Origin: Thiohalocapsa halophila
GTDB lineage: Bacteria > Pseudomonadota > Gammaproteobacteria > Chromatiales > Chromatiaceae
Reading direction: 5' to 3'
DNA length: 42,240 nt
Assembly: GCF_016583825.1 (NCBI RefSeq)
Contig: NZ_NRRV01000049.1
Coordinates: 1-42,240, forward strand
Position numbers and translations under genes: made by a program
The notes under the pieces: generated by a model
Told to the model about the DNA's origin: nothing
The model's input: only the letters and a program-made list of their open reading frames with translations
Database searches by the model: none
Shown: one piece after another, positions 15,893-24,638 of the stretch
How the letters are laid out: the number at the start of each line of letters is the position of its first letter
How positions within the stretch are numbered: the first letter of the stretch is position 1

Positions 15893-17272
15893 TCAATCCA
15901 GCTTCCCCCGCCCTTGCAGCAGATCCTTGCCGTCGCCCCGGGCGCGCTCGTGGTCCACCTTCTCATCGAGGTGGCGGTTCGGCGTGATGTCCGGGGCGGC
16001 GGCGGGCGGCGGCAATTGACTCGGCTGTGCGCGCGCGGGAGCCGGCGGCGGCTCGCCTGCGCTCGCATCGGCCTGCAGCACTTCCAGGCGCTGCTGAGGT
16101 AGGGGCATGGAGATCCCCGCTTGATCGAAGGCCTCCTTCACCAGCTTGATGGCCTGGCTGCGTACCTTGCCAAAGTCGGTCTCGCGGGTGTCCATCCAGC
16201 CCGAGCAGCGTAGCACCACGGCCCAGTCGCCGAGCTCGTGCACCAGCGCCTGCGGCGGTGGATCGGCGAGTATGCCGTCCACGTCACCCAGAATGCCCAC
16301 CGCCAGTGCCTGCACGTCCGTGAGGTCCTCCTCGCTGCCGACGCCGACGTCGAATTGCAGCCGGCGCTCCGGCTGCTGGGAGAGGTTCTCCACCACCGAC
16401 TTGAACACCACCGAGTTCGGGATACGCACTTGGTTGCCGTCGAAGGTGAGCAGAATGGTCGAGCGCCAGGTGAGCCGCACCACCTTGCCCTCGTAGGACT
16501 CGATGCGCACGTGATCGTGTGGCAGGAAGGGTTGGCGCAAGCTCAGCAGCACGCTCGCCATGTAGTTCTCTACGAGGTCGCGGAAGGCAAAGCCAATCGC
16601 CAGGCCCACCACGCCCGCGGCGCCTAGTGCGCCGCCCAGCCAGGCGGTGGCGTCCAGCAGGTCCAACGCCAGCAGCAGCCCCAGCAGGAGCGCGCCGACC
16701 TGCACGATCTGGCGCATCAGGTCCTGCAGGAAGACATTGTCGGTGGTAGCGGCGAAGAGCCGCCGCGTGCGTGCCAGGCGCTTGCCGAGCCAGGCCACCA
16801 GAGAGAACACCAACACCGCCAGCACCAGCAGGGGCAGCCCGAACAGCATTTCCGAGCCGAGATCCTCGGCGCGCGCCAGCTGCGCATTCAGCCGACCGCG
16901 GATGGTGCGATCGACGTCGATTTGGTCCTCGACGGCGGCGACGCCTTTCACTTGCTCGGCGAGACGCCCGGCTAGGCTCGCGGCCTCCGAGCTCGGCACG
17001 GTACCCCGCAGGACCACCACGCCGGCGATGACCTTGGGCTCCACCGCGGCGAGCGATGGCAGGGCGTCGTAGGTTGCCGTCAGCCGCTCCTGGATGCGCC
17101 GATCATCGGCGAGGTTCAGCTCGGCCTCGACCCTTGGCGATGCTGCCTCTGGGGCCGTGGCTTCCGCGGCCGCCGGTGCCGGCATCGCCATGGCCACCAA
17201 CAGCATCGGCAAGGCCGCGAGCCGGCCGGCTGCCCCGCTGGTTAGCGACCGCGCTGCGCACAGTTCGATCAT
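15893..17272 (-). CDS. MscS-type mechanosensitive channel with N-terminal BON domain
   Basis: A 459-residue protein. A signal-like segment (to about residue 36) is followed by a BON-like domain (about 50-122: VEAELNLADDRRIQERL..., VVVLRGTVPSSEAASLAGRL, VEDQIDVD), which is periplasmic and probably binds membrane or cell-wall surfaces. Two hydrophobic helices (143-161, 187-208) precede the pore helix GAAGVVGLAIGFAFRDLVENYMASVLL (split here across its Gly/Ala-rich face), then the MscS beta domain (VRIPNSVVFKSVVEN) and a C-terminal alpha/beta domain. The tail is Pro/Ala-rich. The channel would release osmolytes on hypo-osmotic shock. The start has no clear ribosome site; Met23 is an alternative but would shorten the signal. 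Confidence 0.9.
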   Translation of the reverse strand: MIELCAARSLTSGAAGRLAALPMLLVAMAMPAPAAAEATAPEAASPRVEAELNLADDRRIQERLTATYDALPSLAAVEPKVIAGVVVLRGTVPSSEAASLAGRLAEQVKGVAAVEDQIDVDRTIRGRLNAQLARAEDLGSEMLFGLPLLVLAVLVFSLVAWLGKRLARTRRLFAATTDNVFLQDLMRQIVQVGALLLGLLLALDLLDATAWLGGALGAAGVVGLAIGFAFRDLVENYMASVLLSLRQPFLPHDHVRIESYEGKVVRLTWRSTILLTFDGNQVRIPNSVVFKSVVENLSQQPERRLQFDVGVGSEEDLTDVQALAVGILGDVDGILADPPPQALVHELGDWAVVLRCSGWMDTRETDFGKVRSQAIKLVKEAFDQAGISMPLPQQRLEVLQADASAGEPPPAPARAQPSQLPPPAAAPDITPNRHLDEKVDHERARGDGKDLLQGRGKLD

Positions 17273-17805
17273 ATTCGCTTATTGACGCTAGCAATCTCGC
17301 TGACGACGCGATAGTGGCCGGAAGCCGCCTGTTTGCACAGGGCGCGTCCAAAGGAAACGCCGATTTGTCGGCATTTCTCGTGCACTGCAGGAAGGCCCCG
17401 CCATTTTTAGCGAGCTAAGTCGCTGAAAATGAAGGAGCCCGGCAACCGCCCCCTTTTTCAGAACAGGGCGGGCTTCGTCCAATTTCTGGCCAGGATGGCC
17501 AATAAATCGCACGCTTCCAAGTGCGCAAGGCGCCGCCATCGGTGGTTGTGAGCAAGCGGAGTGCGTAGACTACCGCCCCGCGCCGCCACCGCTGGTGGCC
17601 GCTCATCCCGGTGGTGAGGGATCGACGGGCTAAGCAAAAGCCTCCTGCACGCCGCCGCAAGCCAACAACACGATCATTCACTGGCCCCCGGCGTCAGTCC
17701 CCTGCAATGCCCGGGCCAGCCATCGCCGCGTGACGCGCTCGCGTCGTCTCGACCCCGTCCGGCTCGACTCAACGCCCTGCGTCGCCAGCTTTGAGGAGGA
17801 TATCC
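17273..17805. other. 533-bp intergenic region carrying a structured repeat
   Basis: It separates the divergent MscS and BCCT genes, both osmotic functions. About 160 bp of it is copy 1 of the four-hairpin element (listed separately). A 40-codon frame (17429-17551) crosses the element but is not conserved in copy 2, where the frame stops after four codons. No other gene or clear promoter seen. Confidence 0.6.
17353..17510 (+). repeat. four-hairpin interspersed element, copy 1
   Basis: It shares a colinear plan with 38953-39096: stem 1 gccga/tcggc (17359-17372), stem 2 agcga/tcgct (17409-17424) followed by the invariant gctgaaaatgaagg, stem 3 ccgccc/gggcgg (17446-17471), and stem 4 tggcca-gga-tggcca (17487-17501) followed by aataaatcgc. 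Stem 2 differs from copy 2 by a compensated A-T to G-C change and stem 3 has entirely different but still paired arms. That points to selection on structure. It sits about 300 bp upstream of the BCCT gene in the same orientation. Confidence 0.75.
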
Positions 17806-19368
17806 ATGCCCGCAGCCTTCGGCGGCCGCATCGCCGGCGTGACCTTGAACCGCGTCTTTCTCGTCTCACTGGTGCTGGTTGCCGCGTTCGGCGCTTGGGG
17901 GCTGATCGATCCGGAGGGGATGAGCGCCACCTCGCTCGGCTTCACCGACTTCATGCTCACCGGCGTCGGCTGGTACTGGCTCTTGATCTGTACCGGGTTT
18001 CTGATTCTCTCGGCCTTCCTCGCGCTCGGGCCCTATGCGCACGTCAAGCTCGGTGGCGACGATGAGGAGCCCGAGTTCTCAACCGTCTCCTGGATCGCGA
18101 TGCTGTTCGCAGGCGGCATGGGGGCGGGCCTGATCTTCTGGGGTGTGGCCGAGCCCTTGTATCACTTCCGCAGCCCGCCCGGCATGACCGGTGAGACACC
18201 CGAGGCGGCCCGGCTCGCCTTTGCGCTGACCAATCTGCACTGGGGTCTGCACGCCTGGGCCACCTATGGTGTCTGCGCCATGGTCATCGCCTATTTCACC
18301 TTTCGCAAGAAACAGAAACCCTTGATCTCGACCCCCATCGAGTCTTTGTTCCCCGGCAGGACCGGTCAGCGCATCGGCGCAGTGGCCAATGTGCTCGGTG
18401 TCTTCGCCGTGGTGTTCGGTCTCGCCGGCTCCTTGACCATGGGAACCTTGCAGATCCGCGCCGGCCTCGGCGAGCTGGTGGGCACGCCGCTCAACTTCGG
18501 CATGTCGCTGGTGATCATGGGCGTGATGTATGCCACCTACATGACCTCGACGGCCGTGGGCGTGGACCGCGGCATCAAGCTGCTGTCGAACATCAACATG
18601 GTCATCGCAGTGCTGCTGATCCTCTACATCACGCTGTTCGGGCCGACGGCATTCATCTTCGAGACCTTCATCGACTCCATCGGCGAATACTTCACCCAGC
18701 TGCCCGCCCTGGCCTTCCATCTGATGCCCTTCGAAGGGCTACAGCAGTGGACCGCGGGCTGGACCCTGACATATCTGATCTGGTGGCTCGCCTGGGGACC
18801 CTTCGTCGGCATCTTCATCGCCCGCATCAGCCGCGGGCGCACCATTCGGGAGTTCTGCGCCGGGGTGATCCTGGTGCCGACGCTGTTCTCGATGTTCTGG
18901 TTCGCCGCCCTCGGCGGCGCCGGCGTATACATCGAGCTGTTCGGCACCGGCGGCATCGCCGAGCTGGTGTTCCAGGACGTGACCCGGGCCCTGTTCGTGT
19001 TCCTGGATTTCTTCCCGTTGGGGCAGTTGCTTGGCTTCATCGCCCTGTTTCTGATCTTCATTTTTCTCGTAACCTCGGCGGATTCCGGTGGCTTCGTGCT
19101 GTCGATGATGACCAGCGACGGCAATTTGAATCCGCCGCTGCCCTACAAGCTGATCTGGGGCACGCTGGTCGCGATCCTGACCGTCGCGACACTCTTCAGC
19201 GGCTCGGTAGAGGTCGCCAAGGCGATGGCCGTGACCGGTGCGGTCCCCTTTTCGGTGGTGCTGCTGCTACAGGTGATCGGATTCATGCGTGCGATCCGCA
19301 GCGAGCGGGGCGCCCCGAGGCGGCCCGACCCGGCGGCGGAAGCGGCGGCAGCAGGAGACGCGACATGA
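17806..19368 (+). CDS. BCCT-family osmolyte transporter
   Basis: A 520-residue secondary transporter of the betaine/choline/carnitine family, inner membrane, about 12 helices. GMGAGLIFWGVAEP (104-117) carries the Gly-rich unwound segment, and WTLTYLIWWLAWGPFVG...FIARISRGRTIREF is the BCCT signature with the WW-xx-W aromatic pattern that holds the quaternary ammonium group. The C-terminal tail is short. The start follows GAGGAGGA by five bases, so the longer in-frame ATG is not used. It overlaps the next gene by four bases (ATGA), so it is certainly co-translated with a binding-protein-like partner, which is unusual for a BCCT. Likely substrate glycine betaine or a related osmolyte. The divergent neighbour is an MscS channel. 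Confidence 0.95.
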   Translation: MPAAFGGRIAGVTLNRVFLVSLVLVAAFGAWGLIDPEGMSATSLGFTDFMLTGVGWYWLLICTGFLILSAFLALGPYAHVKLGGDDEEPEFSTVSWIAMLFAGGMGAGLIFWGVAEPLYHFRSPPGMTGETPEAARLAFALTNLHWGLHAWATYGVCAMVIAYFTFRKKQKPLISTPIESLFPGRTGQRIGAVANVLGVFAVVFGLAGSLTMGTLQIRAGLGELVGTPLNFGMSLVIMGVMYATYMTSTAVGVDRGIKLLSNINMVIAVLLILYITLFGPTAFIFETFIDSIGEYFTQLPALAFHLMPFEGLQQWTAGWTLTYLIWWLAWGPFVGIFIARISRGRTIREFCAGVILVPTLFSMFWFAALGGAGVYIELFGTGGIAELVFQDVTRALFVFLDFFPLGQLLGFIALFLIFIFLVTSADSGGFVLSMMTSDGNLNPPLPYKLIWGTLVAILTVATLFSGSVEVAKAMAVTGAVPFSVVLLLQVIGFMRAIRSERGAPRRPDPAAEAAAAGDAT

Positions 19369-21272
19369 CTGTGCTGAGAATCATCGCCGCGGTGCTGGCG
19401 CTGGCCGTGCTCAGCGGCTGTGGCGCCGATCGCAAGCCGCTGGTGGTCGGTGGCAAGAGCTCCCCGCAGGACGAGATCGTCGCCGAGATGGTGGCCACCC
19501 TAGCCGAGGAGGCCGGCATCCCCGTCACGCGCCGCATCGGGCTCGGCTCCACCCGTGTCACCCTCGCGGCGATGAAGCGCGGCGATATCGACATCTACCC
19601 GGAATACACCGGTACCGGGCTGGCGATGCTCGGCCTGCCGCCGATCGCCGACCCGGACGAGGCCCTGGCGCGCGTGCGCGAGCGCTTTGCGCCATTGGGG
19701 CTCGGCTGGAGTGATCTGCTCGGCTTCGACAACGAATACGGGCTCGCGATGCTGCGCGAGCGGGCGCAGCCGCTCGGCATCCAGACCTTCTCGGATCTCG
19801 CACGTCATTCCCAGGAGCTGGTGCTGGGCGTCGAGGACGAGTTCCGCATGCGCCCGGTGGACGGCTTGCAGTCGTTGCAGCGGCGCTACGGGATGCAGTT
19901 CGCGGAGGTCATTGAGGTGCCCCTGGCCGATCGTATAGACCTCTACGACAAGCTCCTGCGGGGGCGGATCGACGTATCGCTCGTCTACAACGCCGACCCG
20001 CAGATCGACGACTTCGATCTGCACCGGCTCGAGGACGATGAGGGCTTTTTCGCCGGCTACGCGGCGGCTTTGCTCTACCGCGATGCCGCAATGGCGCGTT
20101 ACCCGGCGCTGGGGACGGTGCTGGAGCAGCTCACCGGCGCGCTCGACATAGAAACCATGCGGCAGCTTACCGCGCGGGTCACCCTCGGCGGTGAAGACCC
20201 GGCGGAGGTGGCCCGGACCGAGCTGGTCCGTCTCGGGCTGCTCCGGGGCGTCGCCGCCGAGACGACGCGCCAGGCGCTCAACCTCGCCATTTCACCCTCG
20301 GCGAACGCCGACGGCGAGGCCGCGACCGTGCAGCGGGCGCTGCGCCGCTCGTTTCCGACCCGCAATGTGCAGCTGAGTCCGACGTCCGATCCCCTCGGCG
20401 CCGTGGAGGCCGGCACCGCGCGTGTGGCGTTGGTGAGCGCGCCCGCGTTCTTCGCGCCCGGCTCGATCGACCCGGCCACGGGCCAGCCGCCGTTGCGATC
20501 CGGTGTCGAGGCCGTGGCGTTGGTGGGCACCAGCTATCTGCATGTCTTTGCCCTCGAGCCCGATCTGGGTAGCCTTGCCGACGCCACCGTCATCGCGACG
20601 GGCCCCAAAGGCTCGAGCGGTCATCGCACGGCCCAGTCTTTGGTGGACGCGCTTGGTCTGTCGGCGAAGCTGCGGACGGTTGAAGCGGACAATGCCGAGG
20701 GCTTGGCCGACGCCATGGTTGCCAGCGGTGCCGACGCCGCCGTGCTGATGCAGCCGATCGGTAACTGGACTGCGCTCGCGCTGATGGAACAGGGCTACCC
20801 CCTGCTCTCGGTGACCGACTGGAATCGGCAAGGCAATCGGCTGGTCTTCCCGTATCTGCAGCCGGCGCAGCTCAGCCCCAGCGAATATGCGCCCTATCTC
20901 CAGATGGCGCAGCTCACGGTCTCCGATTATCCGCAGCTGCGCGAGCCGGTGGAGACGCTGGTCACGCAGCTGGTGCTGGCCGGCCCGGCCCCGCGTCCGC
21001 ACGCGGCCGTCGGCGACCAGGGCCCGGGAGCGAGCTTCATCCCGCAGGCGGTACCACTGACGGACCTCGCCGTCGAGCGCATCAATGCGGCACTTGGCAA
21101 GCCCGAGCAGATCAACCCGATCTTGCCGCAGGCGCGGGCGTTGGCACCGCAGCTGCCGCAGCCGCCGAATCCGGTCAACCCATCACCGGCGGTGTCCCTG
21201 CTCACGGCGCTGGTCGTGGCGATGCTGATCTGGATGGTGTGGCTTCTGGTCCGCTCGCCCCGTGCCGGCTGA
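19365..21272 (+). CDS. membrane-tethered protein with two binding-protein-like domains (BCCT partner)
   Basis: A 635-residue exported protein. AGGAG precedes ATG and the gene overlaps the BCCT stop (ATGA). The signal ends in lipobox LSGC (Cys19). Domain 1 (about 23-292) resembles OpuAC-type glycine-betaine binding proteins: LVVGGKSSPQDEIVAEM, GLGSTRV, GDIDIYPEYTGTGL, DGLQSL, DVSLVYNAD. Domain 2 (about 304-540) looks like a TAXI/NMT1-type binding protein: LNLAISPSANADGEAA, PLGAVEAGTARVALVSAP, GPKGSSGHRTAQSL, GADAAVLMQPIG. A Pro-rich linker leads to one C-terminal helix (608-628) ending in RSPRAG. Lipid anchor plus helix would hold it to the inner membrane at both ends. No ABC permease or ATPase is nearby. 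It may deliver substrate to the BCCT carrier or sense it. Confidence 0.85.
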   Translation: MTVLRIIAAVLALAVLSGCGADRKPLVVGGKSSPQDEIVAEMVATLAEEAGIPVTRRIGLGSTRVTLAAMKRGDIDIYPEYTGTGLAMLGLPPIADPDEALARVRERFAPLGLGWSDLLGFDNEYGLAMLRERAQPLGIQTFSDLARHSQELVLGVEDEFRMRPVDGLQSLQRRYGMQFAEVIEVPLADRIDLYDKLLRGRIDVSLVYNADPQIDDFDLHRLEDDEGFFAGYAAALLYRDAAMARYPALGTVLEQLTGALDIETMRQLTARVTLGGEDPAEVARTELVRLGLLRGVAAETTRQALNLAISPSANADGEAATVQRALRRSFPTRNVQLSPTSDPLGAVEAGTARVALVSAPAFFAPGSIDPATGQPPLRSGVEAVALVGTSYLHVFALEPDLGSLADATVIATGPKGSSGHRTAQSLVDALGLSAKLRTVEADNAEGLADAMVASGADAAVLMQPIGNWTALALMEQGYPLLSVTDWNRQGNRLVFPYLQPAQLSPSEYAPYLQMAQLTVSDYPQLREPVETLVTQLVLAGPAPRPHAAVGDQGPGASFIPQAVPLTDLAVERINAALGKPEQINPILPQARALAPQLPQPPNPVNPSPAVSLLTALVVAMLIWMVWLLVRSPRAG

Positions 21273-21290
21273 GGCGGGCAGCGCGAGTCC

Positions 21291-21318
21291 GCGCCGCCGG
21301 CGCGCGCCCGCGCGGCGC
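21291..21318 (+). terminator. possible GC-rich hairpin after BCCT operon
   Basis: gcgccgc and gcggcgc form a 7-bp stem with a GC-rich loop about 20 bp after the stop codon. There is no T-tract, so intrinsic termination is doubtful; it could stabilise the transcript end or aid Rho-dependent termination. Confidence 0.3.
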
Positions 21319-21412
21319 TGATCGCCTGCGCCGGTGCTGGCAGGCGCTCAACGGTTGGGAGCAGGGCATCGGCTCGATCCATTGCCGTCGGCGCCTTTGG
21401 CTATCAGCGACA

Positions 21413-24400
21413 TCAGCGACTATCCGCTTCGGCCTTTTGCGGCGCTATGCCGGACTTCGGTTGGTCATCGGCGCTCGGTTGCCGCGCTGCCGTACCGAAG
21501 CGCAGATACAACGCCGGCACCACCAACATGTTCAACGCGGTGGACGACAACAGCCCCCACAGCATGACGATGGCCATGGGGGTTTGCAGCTCGCTGCCGG
21601 GCTGACCGCCTGCCAGGGCCAGGGGCACCAGGGCGAGTCCGGCGGAGAGGGCGGTCATCAGGATCGGCGCCAGGCGCTCCATCGCGCCGCGGCGCACGGC
21701 GGCGTGGAAGTCGGTCATGTGCTCGTCGTCCATCAGGTGGCGGATGTGAGTCACCAGCATGACGCCATTGCGGGTGGCGATGCCGAACAGCGCAATGAAG
21801 CCGACGATGGAGGCCACGGAGACCACGCCGCCGGCGGCGTAGACGCCGAAGATGCCGCCGACCACCGCGAGCGGCAGGTTGAGCATGACCAGGGCTGCGT
21901 CGCCGGTGGAGCGGAAGGCGACGGTGAGCAAGAGGAAGATGCCCGTCACGACCCCGGCACCGAGAATCAGCAGCGTCTGGCGCGCCTGGGCCGCACTCTC
22001 GAATTGGCCGCCGTAGGCGATGCGCCAATTTCCACTCGACTGGCCAAGCGGCAATTGCACCTGCTCGGCCACGGCCCGCTGGATGTTGGTCACCACCGAG
22101 CGCAGGTCCGTACCGGCGCCGGCCGCGGCGACGTTGGCGGAGACCACGATCTTGCGCTGCACGTCCTCGCGGCTGATGGTGTTGGGGCCGCGGTCACGGC
22201 GGATGTCGGCCAGGGCGTGCAGCGGCAGCCGGGCGCCGTCGGGGGTGGTGATCAGGGTCTCGCGGATCGCCTGGAGGTCCGCGCGGGCCTCGTCCGGATA
22301 GCGCATCACCAGGTCGAAGCTGCGCTGGCCCTCCAGCACGCTGGAGACCCGGCTGCCGTAGAAGGCGGCCTCGATGGCGCGGGAGACCTCGCCGACGCGC
22401 AGCCCGTGGCGGGCCAGCGCGGTGCGGTCCAGGTCGATGTGCACGAAGGGAATGTCGGCCTGCTGCTCGACGAACAGGTCCACCACGCCGGGCACGTCCT
22501 GCATGGCCGCCTCCACCTGGCGAGCGAGGCGCCGCAGCTCGTAGAGGTCGTCGCCAAAGACCTTGACGGCCACCGCGGCGCGGGTGCCGGAGAGCATGTG
22601 GTCCACCCGGTGGCTGATGGGCTGGCCGATAGTGATGGCCAGGCCCGGCACCTGTTGCAAACGCTCGCGTAGGGCGGCGAGCAGAGTGTCCATGTCGCGG
22701 GTGCCGCCTCCTTGTCCGCTCAGGTCCAGATTCACCTCGATCTCGGTGCTGTTGACCTCCTGGGTATGCTCGGCCAGCTCCGAGCGGCCGGTGCGCCGGG
22801 CGGTGCCGACGACCTCGGGCTGTGCCAGCAGGGCCGCTTCCAGCTGTTCCGCGAGGGCGTCGGACTGCGCCAGCGACGTCCCCGGCGGGGTACTGGCCAT
22901 GATAGTGAGGCTGCCCTCGTTGAACGGTGGCAGGAAGGTCTGGCCGGCCTGGCTCAGCGCCAGCAGCGCCAGGGCCAGCAGCAGAAAGGACGTGCCGGCG
23001 AGCAGACGCCAGCGTCGTAGCGTCGCATCCAGCAGCGGCCCGTACCCCGCCTTGAGCCAGCGCACCAAAGCCGCTTCACGTCCAACGCGGATGGCCCACG
23101 AGCGCGGCAGCAGGTAGTAGGAGAGCACCGGCGTGATGGTGACCGCCACCAGCAGTGAGGCCGCCAGCGCCACCACGTAGGCGAGCCCCAGCGGAGCCAG
23201 CAGCCGGCCCTCCACGCCGCTGAGGAAGAACAGCGGCAGGAACACCAGGATGATGATCAGGGTCGCGAAGACGATGGTGGACTGGATCTCGTGGGTGGCG
23301 GCGTAGACCACGGCGAGGGTCGGGCGGCGCGCCTCGGCGGGCAGCGCGGTGTTCTCGCGCAGCCGCCGGGCGATGTTCTCCACATCGATGATGGCGTCGT
23401 CCACCAGGGCGCCGACGGCGATGGCCATGCCGCCCAGGGTCATGGTGTTGATGCTGGCACCCATGGCCTCCAGCACCAGCACGGCCGCGAGTAGGGACAG
23501 CGGGATCGCCAGGGCCGTGATCACCGTGGCGGTGGCGCTCCACAGGAATAGGAACACGATCACCACCACCAAAATGGCGCCGTCGCGCAGGGCTTCCTCG
23601 ACATTGTCCACCGCGAGCTGGATGAAGTTCGCCTGACGGAACAGCTCGGCCTCGATCACCATCCCCGCGGGCAGGCCCTGCTGCAGCTCGGCGATGCGCC
23701 GGTCCAGGCGCGCGGTCAAGGCCAGGGTGTTGGCGCCCGGCTGCTTCTGGATGGCCAGCACCACCGCCGGCGACCCGTTGGCGGAGGCCGCTCCCCGGCG
23801 CACCGCCGGGCCGATGCGCACCTCGGCGACATCGCCGACGTGCACCGGTACGCCGCCGCGCTCGGCGATGACCGTCGTGGCGATGTCCTCGGCGCTGTGC
23901 ACCCGGCCCAGGCCGTAGATCAGGTACTCCTGGCCATTCTCGGCGAGGAAGCCGGCGGCGGTGTTGGTATTGGTCTCGGCAAGCGCCGCGCGGACTTGGT
24001 CGATGCCGGTGCGGTAGTCGGCGAGCTTCAGCGGATTCAGCAGCACCTGATACTGACGGGTGTCGCCGCCGGTGGGGACGATCTGCGCCACGCCCGGCAC
24101 GGCCAGCAGCTGCCGGCGCAGGGTCCAGTCGGCCTCGGTCTTGAGCGTCATCGAGTCGTGGCGCGGCCGGCCGGCCGCGTCCAGCTCGGAGCGCAACGCG
24201 ATATACATGACCTCGCCCATGATGGATGTCACCGGCGCCAGCGTCGGCGGCGCCATGTCCGCCGGCAGCGCGGGCAGGGCGGTTCGCAGCCGCTCGCCGA
24301 CGATCTGCCGGGCGCGGTAGATGTCCGCGTCCCAATCGAATTCTACGTAGACGATGGCCGCACCGATGCTGGTGGACGAGCGGATGCGGCGCACGCCGGA

Positions 24401-24628
24401 GGCGCCGTTCATGGCCGTCTCGATGGGGATGGTGACCAGGGTCTCCATCTCCACCGGGGCCAGGCCCGGGGCCTCGGCGAGGATGGTCACGGTGGGCGCG
24501 GTGAGGTCCGGGAAGACATCCACCGGCATCTGCACGGCGCGATGGCTGCCGTAGCCCAGCAGCAGCACGGCGGCGGCGAGCACGAACAGCCGGTTGCGCA
24601 GGGACCAATCGATCAGAGTGGCGATCAT
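21413..24628 (-). CDS. heavy-metal efflux RND pump (CzcA/CusA family)
   Basis: A 1071-residue inner-membrane proton/metal antiporter. It starts NRLFVLAAAVLLLGYGSHRAVQMPVDVFPDLTAPTVTILAEAPGLAPVEME-like (typical HME-RND N-terminus) and has twelve helices, two large periplasmic loops and the helix-4 motif GALVDDAIIDVENIARRL, the acidic proton relay of this group. A GAGGGG site overlaps the end of the preceding gene; the gap to the membrane-fusion gene is 10 bp. The VDDAIID form differs from the DFG...DGA form of CzcA itself, so the metal (Cu/Ag, Zn/Co/Cd or other) cannot be told. No outer-membrane channel gene follows. Confidence 0.95.
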   Translation of the reverse strand: MIATLIDWSLRNRLFVLAAAVLLLGYGSHRAVQMPVDVFPDLTAPTVTILAEAPGLAPVEMETLVTIPIETAMNGASGVRRIRSSTSIGAAIVYVEFDWDADIYRARQIVGERLRTALPALPADMAPPTLAPVTSIMGEVMYIALRSELDAAGRPRHDSMTLKTEADWTLRRQLLAVPGVAQIVPTGGDTRQYQVLLNPLKLADYRTGIDQVRAALAETNTNTAAGFLAENGQEYLIYGLGRVHSAEDIATTVIAERGGVPVHVGDVAEVRIGPAVRRGAASANGSPAVVLAIQKQPGANTLALTARLDRRIAELQQGLPAGMVIEAELFRQANFIQLAVDNVEEALRDGAILVVVIVFLFLWSATATVITALAIPLSLLAAVLVLEAMGASINTMTLGGMAIAVGALVDDAIIDVENIARRLRENTALPAEARRPTLAVVYAATHEIQSTIVFATLIIILVFLPLFFLSGVEGRLLAPLGLAYVVALAASLLVAVTITPVLSYYLLPRSWAIRVGREAALVRWLKAGYGPLLDATLRRWRLLAGTSFLLLALALLALSQAGQTFLPPFNEGSLTIMASTPPGTSLAQSDALAEQLEAALLAQPEVVGTARRTGRSELAEHTQEVNSTEIEVNLDLSGQGGGTRDMDTLLAALRERLQQVPGLAITIGQPISHRVDHMLSGTRAAVAVKVFGDDLYELRRLARQVEAAMQDVPGVVDLFVEQQADIPFVHIDLDRTALARHGLRVGEVSRAIEAAFYGSRVSSVLEGQRSFDLVMRYPDEARADLQAIRETLITTPDGARLPLHALADIRRDRGPNTISREDVQRKIVVSANVAAAGAGTDLRSVVTNIQRAVAEQVQLPLGQSSGNWRIAYGGQFESAAQARQTLLILGAGVVTGIFLLLTVAFRSTGDAALVMLNLPLAVVGGIFGVYAAGGVVSVASIVGFIALFGIATRNGVMLVTHIRHLMDDEHMTDFHAAVRRGAMERLAPILMTALSAGLALVPLALAGGQPGSELQTPMAIVMLWGLLSSTALNMLVVPALYLRFGTAARQPSADDQPKSGIAPQKAEADSR

Positions 24629-24638
24629 GCCGGGCCCC

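Noticed and set aside
17429..17551. 40-codon ORF within repeat copy 1 (MKEPGNRPLFQNRAG...)
   Set aside because: The same ATGAAGG in copy 2 is followed by a stop after four codons, so the frame is not conserved while the hairpins are.
23076..24608. 510-codon frame on the same strand as the RND gene
   Set aside because: Frame-shifted shadow of the RND pump gene rich in Arg/Gly/Ala; the pump frame carries all the motifs.
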